A stretch of 38,542 bases of DNA from Dehalococcoidia bacterium (GTDB taxonomy: Bacteria > Chloroflexota > Dehalococcoidia > GIF9 > AB-539-J10), in the NCBI GenBank assembly GCA_030605665.1, contig JAUWHW010000073.1, positions 1 through 38,542 of the forward strand, in the 5' to 3' direction. Shown one piece after another: positions 23,153 to 32,841 of this stretch. Position 1 is the first letter of the stretch; each line of letters begins with the position of its first letter. Made by a program: the position numbers and the translations under genes. Under the pieces are notes generated by a model. The model was not told the origin of the DNA. It saw only the letters and a list, made by a program, of their open reading frames with translations, and did no database searches.

Positions 23153-23325
23153 AACTTATTCACCTCCTTGAATTCCTGCGAACTAATTCGCCTGACATCA
23201 GATTGTGTGAAACTAACCGCGTAGACGAATTCAGGTTCACCTAGTCACTTCACCATCACAAATTCTAACCTCTGTCGTAGTACCTCTCCAATAATGATTA
23301 TAGCATTTGTATTAAATCTAGACAG
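23153..23325 (-). promoter_or_regulatory. Promoter-like site and 138-base leader before the 5' glutamine synthetase fragment
   Basis: TATAAT occurs on the minus strand at 23302-23297, with a poor -35 (CTGTCT) 17 bases before. The leader down to the ribosome site holds a GCGAA/TTCGC hairpin and two GAATTC-containing segments, so it may be structured. I could not match it to a known riboswitch. This control region now drives only gene fragments, or the operon beyond. Confidence 0.35.
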
Positions 23326-23429
23326 TGTGTTATCTTAAAGTGGAAATATGAGAGCAATTCCTTTGGGAGTTCATTTCAAGTTGAGTTTTCATTATTTTGT
23401 TTAGCCATCACCGGCTCTACTTGCCTGCT

Positions 23430-23522
23430 TTAGTAATTATCCCCTACTAGATAGACATTACTCAGCCTCACTTCTCTTAAGCCTTGCCCTTCCACCCTGC
23501 CAAGTATTCCTTTGCACGGTGC
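23430..23522 (-). pseudogene. Radical SAM protein C-terminal remnant
   Basis: The minus strand encodes VEGQGLREVRLSNVYLVGDN then Tyr and TAA, close to the end of the intact radical SAM gene at 23939-25048 (QGLGKVRVGNVHLLGDDY). A little upstream, in another frame, HRAKEYLA corresponds to RRHAEECFV, so the copy is also frameshifted. Only the last ~30 residues remain. The rest of the gap to 23621 contains a 7-base-stem hairpin at 23528-23546 and nothing else I recognise. Confidence 0.6.
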
Positions 23523-23621
23523 TTAGGGCAGCAAGCAATTTGCTGCTTATATCAAAGAAATTGTTTCCATCCCTCTGTCTGCTAGCGTCTCTACGATATA
23601 TCTTCGATGGCAACCGCCATC

Positions 23622-23939
23622 TTAGTCGTTAGTCAATAGTCCTGAAGTCAAAGGAGCTTGCTCATGCTGCCTTTTGAGATTGCTTCGGCTACGCCTCGCA
23701 ATGACAACTGTATGTTTGCGGTATCCTCCTTTGCGGAACCCACCCAGGGTATCGCCCATAAAGATATAACTTATGCCAAATTGGGGTAATTTTGCCTCCA
23801 GGTTTTCCCTATTATACTCAAGCACAGTGCTTCTGGGGAAACGACGAACATCCACGATAAAAGCAATGTGCTGCTCCTTCAGAAGCGCTACCAAATCAGC
23901 AAACCTCCTGCTCCCATAGCCAATAGTGAAAATTGCCAT
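23622..23939 (-). pseudogene. DUF488 family protein with C-terminus replaced by a repeat
   Basis: The first ~76 of 105 residues are a clear DUF488 domain: IFTIGYGSRRFADLVALLK, FIVDVRRFPRS, and YIFMGDTLGGFRKGGYRKH. From there the reading frame runs into a dispersed repeat (23676-23706), giving an unrelated tail (TVVIARRSRSNLKRQ). The second half of the family fold, including the cysteine- and histidine-rich end, is lost. Its ATG overlaps the radical SAM stop by one base, so it was once part of that operon. The function of DUF488 is not established, and this copy is likely inactive. Confidence 0.72.
23676..23706. repeat. Dispersed REP-like element, copy 2 (inside the DUF488 frame)
   Basis: The minus strand reads TGTCATTGCGAGGCGTAGCC then GAAGCAATCTC, 31 bases with the same ends as the copy at 9740-9770. 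It marks the point where DUF488 homology stops. Confidence 0.65.
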
Positions 23940-25048
23940 CAGTAGTCATCCCCCAGAAGATGAACATTCCCCACCCTAACCTTTCCTAAACCCTGCGCTT
24001 TTGCCTCTACAAAGCATTCTTCTGCATGCCGCCTTGAGGTGGTGGGCAAATCCCTCATCATAAATTGGGGAGCAAAAGCGAGAAGAGAATAAGGGATATC
24101 TGGGTTCAGGGAGGAAATAAACCGAGCGATATGGGAGATCTCTTGTTTATCCACGTATCCTGGAACCAGCAATGTGCTAGCTATTAAGAAAGGGGGGGAG
24201 GGTCTTTTCCTGGTATATTCAGCGAGGAGCTGGAAGTTTTCCAAAGTTCTTTTGTTGCTTACGCCACATAGAGCAATATGTAGCTCCTCGCTCCAGGCTT
24301 TGAGGTCGAACTTGATACAGCCTCCAGAGTTTAGGGCAATTTCAGCAGCTTGCCTTAATAGCGCAGGATGCATGGAGCCGTTGGTCTCCCAGCATATGCG
24401 AAGAACCCTGCCTTTATTCTTCTGCAAGGCTAGCCGGGAGGCGCGAATGGAATGAGGAAGCTGAGGCGTGGGGTCGCCACCAAAGTAGCAAATGCAAGAG
24501 GTACGGTCATCAACAGCATCAGCCAGCATTGAGGCAGTGACTTTGCTTTCCTGTAACGCTAATCTACGGTAGTGCCAATTCTGGCAAAATAAGCAATCAA
24601 ACGAACAAGCCTGGTAGAAAACAGCCAGATTTTTGTAGCCATATTCAGGGCCATTGCGGCAGGCAAATTGGGGATAGCCAGCCCCTGTGCCGCCAGGACA
24701 AACCCAATCTGCCACGCAGTTAGTGGGCAGAGAGTCATAATACCAACTGACATTAGCTCTATCCGCCGTAGCACCATTGAGCTTATTTCCTTCATTAAAG
24801 CGCAATCCACAATAACTTCTGCCACCTAAAGGCAAACGACATTCATTAACACAAACTTGGCATCGGGGTCCTGCTTCACTCTTAGGAGGATGAACAGGGA
24901 GTTCAAAGAAGCTTCTGGCTTTGCTATGAGCTTCTTCTATAATAGGCAATACCGAAGCAAAGTGGGCTCGAACACAGTCAAGACATACCCCTAAAGCCTG
25001 GGAAATTAGAGAAGATTCTTTACCACAATGCTGACATTTAACAGACAA
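23939..25048 (-). CDS. Radical SAM protein with N-terminal zinc-ribbon-like segment
   Basis: A 369-residue protein. The radical SAM iron-sulfur motif C-x3-C-x2-C is in ACSFDCLFCQNWHYR (about residue 150), followed by YFGGDPTPQ (SAM-binding glycines), CWETNG and CIKFDLKAW. Before it are paired cysteines CQHCGKE and CLDC near the start and CQVCVNEC, which could hold zinc or a second cluster. The arrangement resembles pyruvate-formate-lyase-activase-like and AmmeMemoRadiSam-type proteins of unknown substrate. It follows fmt by 6 bases and its stop overlaps the DUF488 start, so the three form an operon. Substrate unknown. Confidence 0.85.
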   Translation of the reverse strand: MSVKCQHCGKESSLISQALGVCLDCVRAHFASVLPIIEEAHSKARSFFELPVHPPKSEAGPRCQVCVNECRLPLGGRSYCGLRFNEGNKLNGATADRANVSWYYDSLPTNCVADWVCPGGTGAGYPQFACRNGPEYGYKNLAVFYQACSFDCLFCQNWHYRRLALQESKVTASMLADAVDDRTSCICYFGGDPTPQLPHSIRASRLALQKNKGRVLRICWETNGSMHPALLRQAAEIALNSGGCIKFDLKAWSEELHIALCGVSNKRTLENFQLLAEYTRKRPSPPFLIASTLLVPGYVDKQEISHIARFISSLNPDIPYSLLAFAPQFMMRDLPTTSRRHAEECFVEAKAQGLGKVRVGNVHLLGDDY

Positions 25049-25054
25049 GAAAAA

Positions 25055-26005
25055 TTACCTTCGGTCTGGACCTAGAATAGAACCAACAAAATCCCTTTGC
25101 CCCCGCACAAAGTCGGCAACAGGCATTTCGCGTTTACCTTCTAACTGAACTCGGCAAAGGCCTAAGATACCCTCTCCAGTCACCACACCAACTTTGGGTG
25201 GCTCTCGCAAAACTACCACCTGCCCTATTTCGCCCTTTGGTGACTCGCCAAGGAGAGTAGCTTTGTGAATTTTGAGCCTTTTGCCTTGCCAACAAGTATA
25301 GCAGCTTGGCCAAGGATTAAAGGCCCTTACCCGCTGCCAGAGCTCTACTGCCGAAAGACGCCAGTCTATCTCACCATCTTTACCAGTTATTAACCTGCTA
25401 TAAGTAGCCTGACTCTCATCTTGAGGTTTCGGTTCAAGTTCACCCCCAATCCACTTAGGCAGGGTTTCCATCAAAAGCTCAGCCCCCACATGAGCTAGTT
25501 TGGCTGTAAGAGAACCAGTGGTATCCGTGGAGGAAATACCCACCTTTTCCTGGGCTAAAATCGACCCGCTATCTAAGCCTTCATCCATTAACATGACGGT
25601 AACTCCGGTAAGTAATTCTCCACAAAGAAGAGCATTAGCTACTGGAGATGGTCCTCGGTGTTGAGGCAATAGCGAAGGATGAACATTAAGACAACCAAAC
25701 TTAGGCAGAGACAGCACCTCTTTGGGAAGAATACGACCAAAAGCGGCGACTACAATCAGCTCTGGCTTAAAACTAACCAATTCCCTTACCACTTCCGCTA
25801 ACTTAAGAGTCCTCGGCTGAATGACGGGAATTTTATGCCTTATGGCTAGCTCTTTTACCGGGAGCGGGGTAAGCCGTCGCTTTCTACCAGCCGGCTTATC
25901 AGGTCGAGTATACACAGCAACCACATGATATGGACTGTGGATTAAATATTCCAATATAGGCACAGCAAACTGTGGGGTACCCATAAAAACTACACGAACT
26001 TCCAT
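25055..26005 (-). CDS. fmt: Methionyl-tRNA formyltransferase
   Basis: A 316-residue protein of normal length. VVFMGTPQFAVPILEYL starts the Rossmann domain. LNVHPSLLPQHRGPSPVANA carries the catalytic region, and MLMDEGLDSGSIL follows. The C-terminal OB-like domain contains VRAFNPWPSCYT. It formylates the initiator Met-tRNA using 10-formyl-tetrahydrofolate. It is divergent from dnaA with a 156-base gap between. The usual partner def is not seen nearby. Confidence 0.95.
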   Translation of the reverse strand: MEVRVVFMGTPQFAVPILEYLIHSPYHVVAVYTRPDKPAGRKRRLTPLPVKELAIRHKIPVIQPRTLKLAEVVRELVSFKPELIVVAAFGRILPKEVLSLPKFGCLNVHPSLLPQHRGPSPVANALLCGELLTGVTVMLMDEGLDSGSILAQEKVGISSTDTTGSLTAKLAHVGAELLMETLPKWIGGELEPKPQDESQATYSRLITGKDGEIDWRLSAVELWQRVRAFNPWPSCYTCWQGKRLKIHKATLLGESPKGEIGQVVVLREPPKVGVVTGEGILGLCRVQLEGKREMPVADFVRGQRDFVGSILGPDRR

Positions 26006-26161
26006 GTCAGAGATATTTTCCTTAATTCCTTTTGTTATGTCAAAACTTCCCTAGAAAAGGCTCAAGACCATTTGATAAGCTGTCATTATAGATTTAGGAA
26101 TTTCTATCCTGCCATAACTCTCCTCTTGGCCGATTAATGATAATTTAGCTACGGGGGTGAA

Positions 26162-27484
26162 TTGGAGTCAGCAAAAGAAATTTGGGAGAGCGCACTGGGA
26201 GAACTTCAACTCCAAGTCAGCAGGACAAATTATACCGCTTGGCTTAAGAACAGTTATGGCGTAAGTTTCCAAGAAAACGTTTTTGTGGTTGGAGCTCCCA
26301 ATGCTTTCGTGGCCGAATGGCTAACTAAGCGTCTCCATTCTCTAGTAAAAAAGACCTTAACTCAAATTATAGGTAGGGATATTGATGTTCAATTTATCGT
26401 TTACCACAAAGAGCAAATACAGAACGCTTCTTTAGCCTGCGCTAGTCAAACTGATGGCGGAACAAGTACCAAAGTCAAGGTAGATAGGTTTAATCCAAGG
26501 TATACTTTTGATAATTTTATCGTTGGTGATTGTAATCGCTTAGCTTACGCTGCTACAGTAGAAGCGGCCGAAAATCCGGGACGCACCTATAACCCTCTTT
26601 TCATCTACAGCAGCACAGGACAGGGTAAAACGCATCTGCTACATGCTGTTGGACATAGAGCAGTAAGCAATGGACTGCGAATAGCTTATACCAGCGCGGA
26701 ACAATTCACTAACGAATTCGTAATAGCTATCAAGCAAAAACAAATCGAAGATTTTCGCAATAAATTCAAGGCTGCCCGCATCTTCCTATTTGACGATATG
26801 CAGTTTATAAGTGATAAAAAACAAACCTTGCAATGCTTCTTCCAAACTTTCAATGAGCTGCATAACAATAACTGCCAAATCGTCATTACTGCTGACCACC
26901 ATCCTAAAGATATGGCTTTACACAGCGATAAGTTAAAATCGCATCTTGAATGGGGCCTCGTTGTCTCTATTCAGCCACCCAACTTTGAGACACGCCTCTC
27001 TATCCTACGCGCTAAAGCAGAGGAAATGATGATGCTAGTCTCTGATGAAGTGCTGCAACTTCTAGCAGAACGGATATGGGAAAATATCCGCCAACTTGAA
27101 GGCGCTTTAATATACTTAAGCGCTAAAGCTAAGTTAACCGGGATGGACCTTACCCCACAAACAGTTAACAGTTTATTAACAAGCACTGCTAGCAAGCAGA
27201 GTGGAAGGTTAATAATGCAAACAGTGGCTAATTATTTCAACCTCTCTACAGAGGAGCTAAGCGGAAGAAGGAGAGATAAGAAAACCGCCTTAGCACGGCA
27301 AATTGCAATGTATCTTATTCGGGAAGAGGGTAACTGTTCTTTTGCTGAAATCGGCAAGGTGTTAGGCAATAGAAACCACGCAACAATTATTCATGGTTAT
27401 GCAAAGATAGCCACTGAAATGACCATTAACTCTAAATTATGCCATCAAATCTTGGAGATCAAAGGAAAAAATCAACTTGTATAA
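26162..27484 (+). CDS. dnaA: Chromosomal replication initiator DnaA, divergent
   Basis: A 440-residue DnaA with all domains: N-terminal domain I (WESALGELQLQVSRTNYTAW), linker, the AAA+ domain with Walker A TGQGKT (152-157), Walker B FLFDDMQF (211-212), sensor 2 NIRQLEGAL, and a C-terminal helix-turn-helix. Several key residues differ from the norm. Box VII reads DKLKSHLEWGL, with His261 where the arginine finger (E. coli Arg285) should be and Lys257 at the Arg281 place. The DNA-binding signature is GNRNHATIIHG instead of GGRDHTTVLHA. The start is a TTG after GGGGGTG. Context (obg, nadD, gyrB) supports it being the chromosomal dnaA. Confidence 0.9.
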   Translation: MESAKEIWESALGELQLQVSRTNYTAWLKNSYGVSFQENVFVVGAPNAFVAEWLTKRLHSLVKKTLTQIIGRDIDVQFIVYHKEQIQNASLACASQTDGGTSTKVKVDRFNPRYTFDNFIVGDCNRLAYAATVEAAENPGRTYNPLFIYSSTGQGKTHLLHAVGHRAVSNGLRIAYTSAEQFTNEFVIAIKQKQIEDFRNKFKAARIFLFDDMQFISDKKQTLQCFFQTFNELHNNNCQIVITADHHPKDMALHSDKLKSHLEWGLVVSIQPPNFETRLSILRAKAEEMMMLVSDEVLQLLAERIWENIRQLEGALIYLSAKAKLTGMDLTPQTVNSLLTSTASKQSGRLIMQTVANYFNLSTEELSGRRRDKKTALARQIAMYLIREEGNCSFAEIGKVLGNRNHATIIHGYAKIATEMTINSKLCHQILEIKGKNQLV

Positions 27485-27546
27485 AGCTTCTACGAAGAAA
27501 TGTTGAAAATATGTAGACAAATATTACCTTCCACGAAACTAAGTTG

Positions 27547-27646
27547 TTGACATCTACATATCGTAAAGTAAACTTCTTACCATTTACCTCCTTCTATTTA
27601 CTTCTCCCTATTTTCTTTCCTATTAAAATTATTATTAACTTATAAT
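27547..27646 (+). promoter_or_regulatory. Possible promoter region for obg-nadD
   Basis: The AT-rich dnaA-obg gap holds TTGACA (27547-27552) with TAAACT 16 bases on, and separately TATAAT at 27641-27646, only 10 bases before the obg ATG. Use of the latter would give an almost leaderless message, in keeping with the absence of a ribosome site before obg. No TTATNCACA DnaA box was found in the gap. Confidence 0.35.
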
Positions 27647-27650
27647 ATAA

Positions 27651-28712
<1,062 letters not shown>

Positions 28713-28716
28713 AACA

Positions 28717-29325
28717 ATGAATATAGGCATTCTTGGGGGCACATTTGATCCTATTCATGTAGGACATCTTGTTGTAGCCGAAGAAGCAAGGGTAAAGCTG
28801 GGGCTCAGCGAGATTCTCTTTATACCTGCAGGACAGCCGTGGCTCAAAGTAGACCATACTATTACTCCAGCAACCCATCGAGTAGAGATGGTGCGCTTGG
28901 CTATTGCTAGTAATCCTTATTTTAAGCTTTGCACTTTAGAAGTGGAGCGCGATGGTCCCTCTTATTCTATAGATACTATGATTGCACTTCGGAGCCAATT
29001 AGGTGCACAGTCTTTCTTCTTTATTCTTGGTAGTGATAGCCTTGCTGGATTTCATTTATGGAAAGAGCCAGCTAAACTGGTGCAAAAGTGTCGATTAGTA
29101 GTTGTTCCCAGATTGAATTTAAGTTTGCCAGACTTAAAATCTTTAGAGTGGCGTATTCCAGGGCTGGTATATAGCGTTATAGAGCTTGATGCACCTATCA
29201 TCGAGGTCAGCTCTGCGAAGATCCGTCAACGTGTAGCCCAAGGATTGTCTATCCGCTACTTAGTGCCTGAGGTGGTGGGAAAATATATAGTTGAGCAAAA
29301 GCTTTATGTTAGCTGCGAGGCATGA
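28717..29325 (+). CDS. nadD: Nicotinate-nucleotide adenylyltransferase
   Basis: A 202-residue nucleotidyltransferase: GILGGTFDPIHVGHLV contains the H-x-G-H ATP-binding motif, LFIPAGQPWLK binds the substrate, and VSSAKIRQRV is the second ATP-binding motif. It makes deamido-NAD from nicotinate mononucleotide. It is probably translated with obg, 4 bases upstream, and ends 16 bases before the convergent gyrB stop, leaving no room for a terminator. A remnant of nadE, a later step of the same pathway, occurs at 22.8-23.0 kb. Confidence 0.95.
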   Translation: MNIGILGGTFDPIHVGHLVVAEEARVKLGLSEILFIPAGQPWLKVDHTITPATHRVEMVRLAIASNPYFKLCTLEVERDGPSYSIDTMIALRSQLGAQSFFFILGSDSLAGFHLWKEPAKLVQKCRLVVVPRLNLSLPDLKSLEWRIPGLVYSVIELDAPIIEVSSAKIRQRVAQGLSIRYLVPEVVGKYIVEQKLYVSCEA

Positions 29326-29341
29326 AGAGCCAAGCGAACTC

Positions 29342-31246
29342 CTAGATATCCAGGTTTCTCACATTTTGAGCATGGGCTCGAATGAAGTTCTTGCGAGGCA
29401 AGACTTCGTTGCCCATTAGCATATGGAATGCTTGGTCTGCGGCTATAGCGTCTTCTATCCTTACTTGGAGCAAAGTCCTGGTGTTGGGATTCATTGTTGT
29501 CTCCCATAGCTGTTCAGGGCTCATTTCTCCTAGCCCTTTATACCTTTGGACCTCTAATTTATTCCCTTCCAGTTCTTTAAGCCTCTTTTCCTTTTCTTGT
29601 TCAGAGTAAATCCAAGATTGCTGTTTACCAAACTTGATGCGGTAGAGGGGTGGCTGGGCTATAAAAAGGTATCCTTGGTTAATTACCTCCACCATATGGC
29701 GATAGAAGAAGGTAAGAAGCAAAGTGCGAATATGAGAGCCGTCAACGTCGGCATCGGTCATGATAATTACTCGATGGTACCTGAGCTTGGAGGGATCGAA
29801 TTGCTCATCTGTGTTTGCCCTTAATGCTGTAACAATAGCTCTTAACTCCTCATGTGCCACAATCTTGTCTTTAGTGGCTTTTTCTACATTAAGTAGCTTG
29901 CCTCTGAGGGGGAGAATAGCTTGAAAACGGCGATCCCGCCCCTGCTTAGCTGAACCACCGGCTGAGTCACCCTCAACCAGGTAAAGTTCGCACTGCACTG
30001 GGTCTTTCTCTGAACAGTCGGCTAATTTGCCTGGCAACGTTGATGCCTCGAAGCCAGTTCTCTTAAAGACAAGTTCACGGGCCTTACGTGCTGCCTCTCT
30101 AGCTTTGGCTGCGATGAGGCACTTGTTTATAATCGCCCTTGCCTCGTTGGGGTGCTGTTCAAGGTAGAGGGAAAAATTATCCGCTACGGCAGATTCGACT
30201 TGGCTTCTTACCTCAGGATTGCCAAGCTTTGTTTTGGTTTGCCCTTCAAACTGTGGCTTGGGTAGTTTTACATTTATGATAGCCACTAACCCTTGGCGTA
30301 CATCGTCACCAGTCAGATTAGGCTCAGTATCTTTGATAAGTTTGTTTTTCCTGGCATAATCATTGAGAGCGTGAGTTAAGGCTGAGCGAAAGCCAGTTAG
30401 ATGACTACCTCCATCTCTAGTGTTGACACAGTTAGCGAAGGAGAAAGTGGATTCCGTGAAGCTGCCATTATATTGTAGGGCTGCTTCAATTACGGTGGAA
30501 TCGACTGTAGCGGACAGATAGATAGGGTTAGGGTGGATGACTGCTCTATTTCTATTCAAGCGATGGACAAAGCTAGCTATGCCTCCTTCGAAATAGAAGG
30601 TTTTTTCCTGGCAAGTTTTTTCGTCTTTAAGAGAGATTTGCACTCCTTTATTCAGGAAGGCCAGTTCTCTTAGTCGCTGGCAAGTTGTATCAAAGTCATA
30701 GTTAAGGTCTTCGAAAATTTCTTCGTCAGCAAGAAAGGTGATTGCAGTGCCTGTGTCAGAGGTATCTTCGATGGCTCGTATCTCTCCTGTGGGAATCCCT
30801 CGCCGGTATTCTTGGCGGTAGATTTTGCCTTGGCGTCTAATCTCAACTTGAAGCCATGATGACAAGGCATTCACTACCGAAGCACCGACGCCATGTAAAC
30901 CACTGGCTATGTTATAGACAGGTCCTCCGAACTTAGCTCCAGCATGCAGGCGAGTCATTACTGCCTCTAGCGCAGTGATATTCGCTGTAGGCATAGTCTC
31001 AGTAGGGATACCACGTCCGTTATCAACCACAGTCACGCTATTGTCTTTATGGATTGTTACCTCAATTTGATCGCAGAAGCCAGCCATTGCTTCGTCTATG
31101 CTGTTATAAACTATTTCACAAAGGAGATGGTGCAACCCTTCACGACCGGTGTCTCCAATATACATTCCAGGTCGCAGGCGAATAGCCTCTATCTCATCCA
31201 GGATTTGAATATCTTCAGCTGTATAGTGATTCAATTCATTTTCCAT
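29342..31246 (-). CDS. gyrB: DNA gyrase subunit B
   Basis: A 634-residue type II topoisomerase B subunit. The ATPase part has EIVYNSIDEAMAG, DNGRGIPT and GLHGVGASVVNALS. The TOPRIM part has LVEGDSAGGSAKQGRDR and MTDADVDGSHIRTLL, and the C-terminus has QRYKGLGEMSPEQLWETTM. Length and proximity to dnaA favour GyrB over ParE. gyrA is not in the window. With GyrA it introduces negative supercoils. It may be expressed from a promoter about 175 bases upstream. Confidence 0.94.
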   Translation of the reverse strand: MENELNHYTAEDIQILDEIEAIRLRPGMYIGDTGREGLHHLLCEIVYNSIDEAMAGFCDQIEVTIHKDNSVTVVDNGRGIPTETMPTANITALEAVMTRLHAGAKFGGPVYNIASGLHGVGASVVNALSSWLQVEIRRQGKIYRQEYRRGIPTGEIRAIEDTSDTGTAITFLADEEIFEDLNYDFDTTCQRLRELAFLNKGVQISLKDEKTCQEKTFYFEGGIASFVHRLNRNRAVIHPNPIYLSATVDSTVIEAALQYNGSFTESTFSFANCVNTRDGGSHLTGFRSALTHALNDYARKNKLIKDTEPNLTGDDVRQGLVAIINVKLPKPQFEGQTKTKLGNPEVRSQVESAVADNFSLYLEQHPNEARAIINKCLIAAKAREAARKARELVFKRTGFEASTLPGKLADCSEKDPVQCELYLVEGDSAGGSAKQGRDRRFQAILPLRGKLLNVEKATKDKIVAHEELRAIVTALRANTDEQFDPSKLRYHRVIIMTDADVDGSHIRTLLLTFFYRHMVEVINQGYLFIAQPPLYRIKFGKQQSWIYSEQEKEKRLKELEGNKLEVQRYKGLGEMSPEQLWETTMNPNTRTLLQVRIEDAIAADQAFHMLMGNEVLPRKNFIRAHAQNVRNLDI

Positions 31247-31421
31247 ACCTATTCCTCGTTATCTACTTGGCGAAGCTGAGCCATTAGTTATCTCACTTTA
31301 CTATGTAGTTAATTTATCCCCCTATACTCGTGCATTTTGCCGCAGTAAAAATTGCCCGAGAATGGTAGGGAAGGATTTAAGCTTTTCTCAGTGTTAATGA
31401 TAGCTATGAGCACTAGTTTAT

Positions 31422-31430
31422 ATTATATCA
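31422..31430 (-). promoter_or_regulatory. Extended -10 promoter element upstream of gyrB
   Basis: The minus strand reads TGATATAAT, a TGn plus TATAAT extended -10, in the 219-base gap between hisS and gyrB. The -35 is poor. It would leave a leader of about 170 bases before the gyrB ATG. Confidence 0.4.
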
Positions 31431-31465
31431 TATCTAGAGATAGAAGGCATATTTAGCGATATTAG

Positions 31466-32728
31466 TCATATAGGTTGACTCTGTTTGAGTGACGAAACTA
31501 TTTCAGCTAGAGGGACAGTTTTCTGTTTATTGGTTATCATATCTCGCAATACTGCGGCTTGGGTTTTGACCTCTTTTCCACCGATGATAATGGCATAGTT
31601 AGTGCCCAGTGAATTAGCTTGCCGCAACTGCCCTTTTAAACTTTTATCACCTGTAGCCTTAATGAGGGTAATTCCAGCCTGGTGTAACTCGAAGGCGAGC
31701 TTTATTGCTTCAATTTTAGCTTCTTCTCCTAAGTAGGCGATGAAAGCAATAGGCTTAGGCAGAGCGGAGACCCTTATTTTTTGTCTTTTTAAATTTAATA
31801 TAAGTCTTTCTATCCCGGCAGCGAAGCCAACTGCCGGTGTGTGTTTCCCTCCTAATTGCTCAATGAGATTGTCATAGCGACCGCCACCCCCGAGTGCGCT
31901 TTGTGCTCCCTCCTCTTGAGATGCAACCTCAAAAACGGTCCTGGTGTAATAATCCAATCCACGCACCAATCTATAGTTTAATCGGAAGGGGATGCTTAAT
32001 GCCTCTAAGTATCGCTGAACGCTTTGGAAATGTGCTTGGCATTCAGGGCATAGATAATCTGTGATTTTCGGTGCTGTCTCAGCTACCTTTTGGCAGGAGG
32101 CTTTTTTACAGTCAAGTAAGCGGAGAGGGTTTCTAAGCAGCCTGACTTTACAATCCGGGCACAAATAAGTTGTATAGTTGGAGTAATACTGCTTTAGTGC
32201 CTCTCTATACTCAGGTTGGCAGAGTTTACAGCCAATGCTGTTAAGCTGGATGGAGAATTCAGAAAGGCCTAGAGAAAGCAAGAATCGCTGTGCCATCTCT
32301 ATTACCTCGACATCAAGGGCAGGGTCAGCATCACCTAAAGCTTCATAGCCAAACTGATGATGCTGGCGGTAGCGTCCAGCTTGAGGGCGCTCATATCTGA
32401 AAGCAGGGCCAAAGTAATAGAGTTTTACAGGTTGAGGTAAATTAAACAATCCGTGCTCTAGATAGGCTCGGCAAACTGGCGCTGTTCCCTCTGCTCTTAA
32501 AGCCAATTTTTGACCACTTTTATCTTCAAAGGTATACATTTCTTTGTCAACAATGTCTGTTTCCCCGGCCACAGTCCGAGCGAAGAGTTGAGAATCTTCA
32601 AGTATTGGTGTGGTCAGGGGCTGGTAGCCATAGAGCTGGCATAAAAAAGCAGCCTTTTCCTCCACGTATTTCCAATAGATTTGTTCTTGCGGCAGGATAT
32701 CTGATGTGCCTCTGGGCGCTTTATACAA
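31466..32728 (-). CDS. hisS: Histidyl-tRNA synthetase
   Basis: A 420-residue class II aminoacyl-tRNA synthetase. The N-terminus YKAPRGTSDILP and motif 2 FRYERPQAGRYRQHHQFGYE are typical, LVRGLDYYTRTVFE is the histidine-specific motif, and AVGFAAGIERL is motif 3. An inserted cysteine-rich stretch (residues ~165-235, CKLCQPE, CPDCKVR, CPECQ) may bind zinc. The anticodon-binding domain follows. It starts at a TTG 4 bases after GGAGA. It diverges from rel, a common arrangement in bacteria linking histidyl-tRNA charging with the stringent response. Confidence 0.95.
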   Translation of the reverse strand: MYKAPRGTSDILPQEQIYWKYVEEKAAFLCQLYGYQPLTTPILEDSQLFARTVAGETDIVDKEMYTFEDKSGQKLALRAEGTAPVCRAYLEHGLFNLPQPVKLYYFGPAFRYERPQAGRYRQHHQFGYEALGDADPALDVEVIEMAQRFLLSLGLSEFSIQLNSIGCKLCQPEYREALKQYYSNYTTYLCPDCKVRLLRNPLRLLDCKKASCQKVAETAPKITDYLCPECQAHFQSVQRYLEALSIPFRLNYRLVRGLDYYTRTVFEVASQEEGAQSALGGGGRYDNLIEQLGGKHTPAVGFAAGIERLILNLKRQKIRVSALPKPIAFIAYLGEEAKIEAIKLAFELHQAGITLIKATGDKSLKGQLRQANSLGTNYAIIIGGKEVKTQAAVLRDMITNKQKTVPLAEIVSSLKQSQPI

Positions 32729-32776
32729 GGAATCTCCTTTTCTGTTGTTTATATTTAGTTTACCATAGTGAACTAA

Positions 32777-32782
32777 TATAAT
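32777..32782 (+). promoter_or_regulatory. -10 element of the rel-rpsT-lexA genes
   Basis: TATAAT lies 59 bases before the likely rel ATG in the hisS/rel divergent gap. A weak -35 (TTTAGT) precedes it by 17 bases. Confidence 0.38.
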
Positions 32783-32841
32783 TTAAGATAGGTCAAAGAT
32801 TTGCTTTGACTTCCTCCTTGCGTTATTATGGAATTCGTGAT

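Noticed and set aside
24148..24156. TTATCCACG as a DnaA box
   Set aside because: It is a single, imperfect match inside the radical SAM coding sequence, not in a cluster.
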